A DNA stretch of 44,150 nucleotides, from contig CAMCXB010000013.1 in assembly GCA_945883145.1 (NCBI GenBank), forward strand, positions 1 to 44,150, written 5' to 3'. A program made the position numbers and the translations under genes. The number at the start of each line of letters is the position of its first letter. Within the stretch, counting starts at the first letter, position 1. Below the pieces are notes generated by a model, which was not told the origin of the DNA, ran no database searches, and saw only the letters and a list, made by a program, of their open reading frames with translations. This stretch comes from Bordetella parapertussis (GTDB lineage: Bacteria > Pseudomonadota > Gammaproteobacteria > Burkholderiales > Burkholderiaceae_D). Positions 41,952 through 44,150 of the stretch are shown piece after piece.

Positions 41952-43796
41952 TTATTTTTCTAATTGCTGCAAACGTGCTTTAACTGAAGTAACAATACCC
42001 GCTGCATCTAATCCACATTGAGCAAGCAAACTCGGTACTTCACCATGATCAATAAACTTGTCAGGCAAACCTAATTGCAAGATAGGTTTAACAATACCTG
42101 CAGCAGCAAGCGCTTCTGCCACAGCAGAACCTGCTCCACCCATAATTGCACCCTCTTCTAGGGTCACAATTAAATCATGTGACTGCGCTAGCTGTTCAAC
42201 TAAAGCTGTATCAAGGGGTTTTACAAAGCGCATATTCGCAACGCTAGCATGCAATTCTTCTGCTGCTTTTAATGCTGGCGCCACCATAGAACCAAAGGCA
42301 AGGATGGCTACTTTTTGACCTTGCTTGAGTAATACACCTTTACCGATTTCACATGCCTTGACATCTTTATCTACTTTCGCACCTATACCTGCACCACGTG
42401 GATAACGCACTGCAGCTAGTCCTGGATATTGATATGCAGTGGTCAACATCTGTCTACATTCATTTTCATCGCTAGGTGCCATCACTACCATATTCGGAAT
42501 GCAACGCAAGTAAGCCATATCATAGTTGCCTGCATGCGTTGCGCCATCAGCACCCACTAAGCCTGCCCGATCTAATGCAAAGGTCACATCTAAATTTTGT
42601 AAGGCGACGTCATGAATTAATTGATCATAGGCGCGCTGTAAAAATGTGGAATAAATTGCTACAACAGGCTTTAAACCTTCACAAGCCAAACCTGCTGCAA
42701 AAGTCACTGCATGTTGTTCAGCGATGCCGACATCGTAATAACGATTAGGGAAATATTTTTCAAATCGCACCATGCCTGAACCTTCACGCATAGCAGGTGT
42801 AATACCGACTAATTTGCCGTCTTCTAAAGCGGTGTCACATAACCACTCACCAAAGATTTGCGTATACGTAGTTTTACTCGCTGCAGGCTTGATACCCTCG
42901 CTAGGATCAAATTTGCCTGGACCGTGATAAAGAATAGGATCCGCTTCCGCTAATTTATATCCTTGTCCTTTTTTCGTGACCACATGTAAAAATTGTGGGC
43001 CACTTAAATTTTTAAGATTTTGTAATGTAGGTATTAATGATTCAAGATCATGACCATCAATGGGACCTATGTAATTCAATCCAAATTCTTCAAACAAGGT
43101 AGCAGGCACTAACATACCTTTAGCATGCTCTTCAAAACGCTTAGCAAATTCACGCATAGAAGGTGGCAGCATGGATTTACCCATGTGCTTAGCTGCTGCA
43201 TAAAACTTACCTGACATCAGACGTGCAAGATAACGATTCAATGCACCAACCGGTGGTGAGATCGACATATCGTTATCGTTCAATACAACTAATAAATTAA
43301 TGTCTTCGTAGATGCCGGCATTATTTAATGCTTCAAACACCATACCAGCTGTCATCGCACCATCACCAATAATGGCAACTGAGTGACGCTTCTCACCTTT
43401 AGTGCGCGCTGCCAAAGCCATACCTAATGCAGCTGATATCGAGGTAGAAGAATGTGCAGTACCAAAGGTATCGTAGGGACTTTCAGAACGACGTGGAAAA
43501 CCAGATAAGCCATCTTGCTGTCGCAAGGTGGACATACGTTCACGTCTACCTGTCAGAATTTTATGCGGATAAGTTTGATGACCCACATCCCAAACCAATC
43601 TGTCTTCAGGTGTATTGAACACATAATGCAAAGCAACCGTGAGTTCAACCGTACCTAAGTTAGAAGAAAGATGACCACCTGTTTGCGAAACAGATTCAAG
43701 TAAATAATTACGTAACTCATCCGCTACTGCAGGCAGTTCTGCTCGCGTTAATTTACGCAAATCTGCGGGTTCGTTTATTTTTTTTAAATATGTCAT
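41952..43796 (-). CDS. dxs: 1-deoxy-D-xylulose-5-phosphate synthase
   Basis: Thiamine-diphosphate enzyme that condenses pyruvate with glyceraldehyde-3-phosphate, the entry step of the MEP isoprenoid pathway. About 614 residues. GGHLSSNLGTVELTVALH and VWDVGHQTYPHKILTGR are near the N-terminus. The ThDP motif is GDGAMTAGMVFEALNNAG...NDND, and the catalytic Glu is in YDVGIAEQHAVTFAAG. The transketolase C domain follows. ATG at 43796 lies 8 nt after the ispA stop; the open frame reaches a TTG at 43808 that would overlap it. Co-transcribed with ispA. Confidence 0.96.
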   Translation of the reverse strand: MTYLKKINEPADLRKLTRAELPAVADELRNYLLESVSQTGGHLSSNLGTVELTVALHYVFNTPEDRLVWDVGHQTYPHKILTGRRERMSTLRQQDGLSGFPRRSESPYDTFGTAHSSTSISAALGMALAARTKGEKRHSVAIIGDGAMTAGMVFEALNNAGIYEDINLLVVLNDNDMSISPPVGALNRYLARLMSGKFYAAAKHMGKSMLPPSMREFAKRFEEHAKGMLVPATLFEEFGLNYIGPIDGHDLESLIPTLQNLKNLSGPQFLHVVTKKGQGYKLAEADPILYHGPGKFDPSEGIKPAASKTTYTQIFGEWLCDTALEDGKLVGITPAMREGSGMVRFEKYFPNRYYDVGIAEQHAVTFAAGLACEGLKPVVAIYSTFLQRAYDQLIHDVALQNLDVTFALDRAGLVGADGATHAGNYDMAYLRCIPNMVVMAPSDENECRQMLTTAYQYPGLAAVRYPRGAGIGAKVDKDVKACEIGKGVLLKQGQKVAILAFGSMVAPALKAAEELHASVANMRFVKPLDTALVEQLAQSHDLIVTLEEGAIMGGAGSAVAEALAAAGIVKPILQLGLPDKFIDHGEVPSLLAQCGLDAAGIVTSVKARLQQLEK

Positions 43797-43804
43797 TATT
43801 TGTC

Positions 43805-44150
43805 TCAAGCCTTGCGTTGTACGATGAGGTCCGCAAGTTCACGTAATCGCGTTGCTCCATCACCAAATGGAAGTAGTGCAACATGGGCATCCTGCCGTAA
43901 TTTTTCTGCCAGAGCAAGTGAGGCATCCAAACCCAACAAGGACACATAGGTAGGCTTATTATGCGCCGCATCTTTACCCGCTGTCTTTCCTAGGGTTGCC
44001 GAGTCTGCGGTTGCATCTAAAATATCATCCACCACTTGAAAAGCTAGTCCTATCGCTTGCGAGTAAGCATGTAAGGCGAGTGACTCCGCCGCCAACAGCG
44101 TTTTACCCGCCCAAGCACCTAACATCACTGACGCCTCTAACAAGGCACCC
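43805..44150 (-). CDS. ispA: Farnesyl/geranyl diphosphate synthase IspA (5' part outside window)
   Basis: The C-terminal ~115 residues of a short-chain prenyl diphosphate synthase; the frame stays open to the window edge (GALLEASVMLGAWAG). The second Asp-rich motif FQVVDDILD is present, followed by LGKTAGKDAAHNKPTYVSLLG, the ending typical of bacterial IspA. The first Asp-rich motif would be to the right, off the window. It builds C15 diphosphate from IPP and DMAPP and is paired with dxs, as in many proteobacteria. Confidence 0.95.
   Translation of the reverse strand, partial: GALLEASVMLGAWAGKTLLAAESLALHAYSQAIGLAFQVVDDILDATADSATLGKTAGKDAAHNKPTYVSLLGLDASLALAEKLRQDAHVALLPFGDGATRLRELADLIVQRKA

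Noticed and set aside
43797..43808. dxs start at TTG 43808 overlapping ispA
   Set aside because: The family begins near the ATG at 43796, and a TTG start is not needed.
1..44150. CRISPR arrays, tRNA or rRNA genes, IS elements, prophage genes
   Set aside because: I looked through the gaps between genes and found no repeat-spacer pattern, cloverleaf, transposase or phage protein.

Overview
The window looks like chromosomal DNA of a moderately A+T-rich (roughly 40-45% GC by eye, not computed) Gram-negative proteobacterium, most likely a betaproteobacterium related to Burkholderiales. The reasons are the gene orders lptD | amgK-murU-pepP-ubiH, tgt-queA | recG-oxyR-ubiA, dld-lysR-glcDEF and ispA-dxs, and the three-subunit transhydrogenase. 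The assignment is an inference from gene order and protein character. No rRNA or tRNA gene was found to test it.

Layout. 1-2288 is the 3' part of lptD (minus strand; only the last few codons lie outside the window). A short divergent region leads into a plus-strand run: amgK-murU (peptidoglycan sugar recycling), pepP-ubiH, and a patatin-like phospholipase. 7988-8985 is a small toxin-antitoxin-like patch on the minus strand: a Zeta-like kinase, a 66-residue partner overlapping it by 4 nt, and an orphan RHH antitoxin. 9027-12330 is the pnt transhydrogenase operon, with panD inserted between the two alpha-subunit genes. 12573-16374 holds nudJ-mnmA, a glutathione transferase and purB. 16510-21976 (minus) is the queA-tgt and yajC-secD-secF block. 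22039-27185 (plus) is recG-oxyR-ubiA-pilT. proC-yggS and gpx follow.

29298-34758 is the part unlike the rest. Two divergent two-gene units are arranged as mirror images around a 512-bp A+T-rich control region. Each unit is a ~150-residue CesT-like secretion chaperone followed, 11-12 nt later, by a 650-680-residue protein. That protein has a Ser-rich disordered N-terminus, three pairs of hydrophobic helices, a charged helical segment and a disordered tail. The two large proteins look like distant paralogues of each other, and so do the two chaperones. I read this as a duplicated cassette of type III secretion chaperone plus membrane-inserting effector, of a kind I do not recognise. No secretion-apparatus gene, integrase, IS element or tRNA accompanies it in this window.

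34836-41170 (minus) is a 2-hydroxyacid oxidation cluster (dld-type D-lactate dehydrogenase, a LysR regulator, then glcD-glcE-glcF). It is followed by a PduO-type cobalamin adenosyltransferase (plus) and by ispA-dxs of the isoprenoid pathway (minus; ispA runs off the right edge). Housekeeping genes are separated by clear bidirectional hairpin terminators at 7976-8006, 14194-14222, 16454-16490 and 41904-41935. Non-coding signals of note are a terminator-like hairpin between yajC and secD, a REP-like palindrome after purB, and a large leader hairpin just upstream of pilT. The only gene-free stretch over 300 bp is 31811-32322, described in its own entry.
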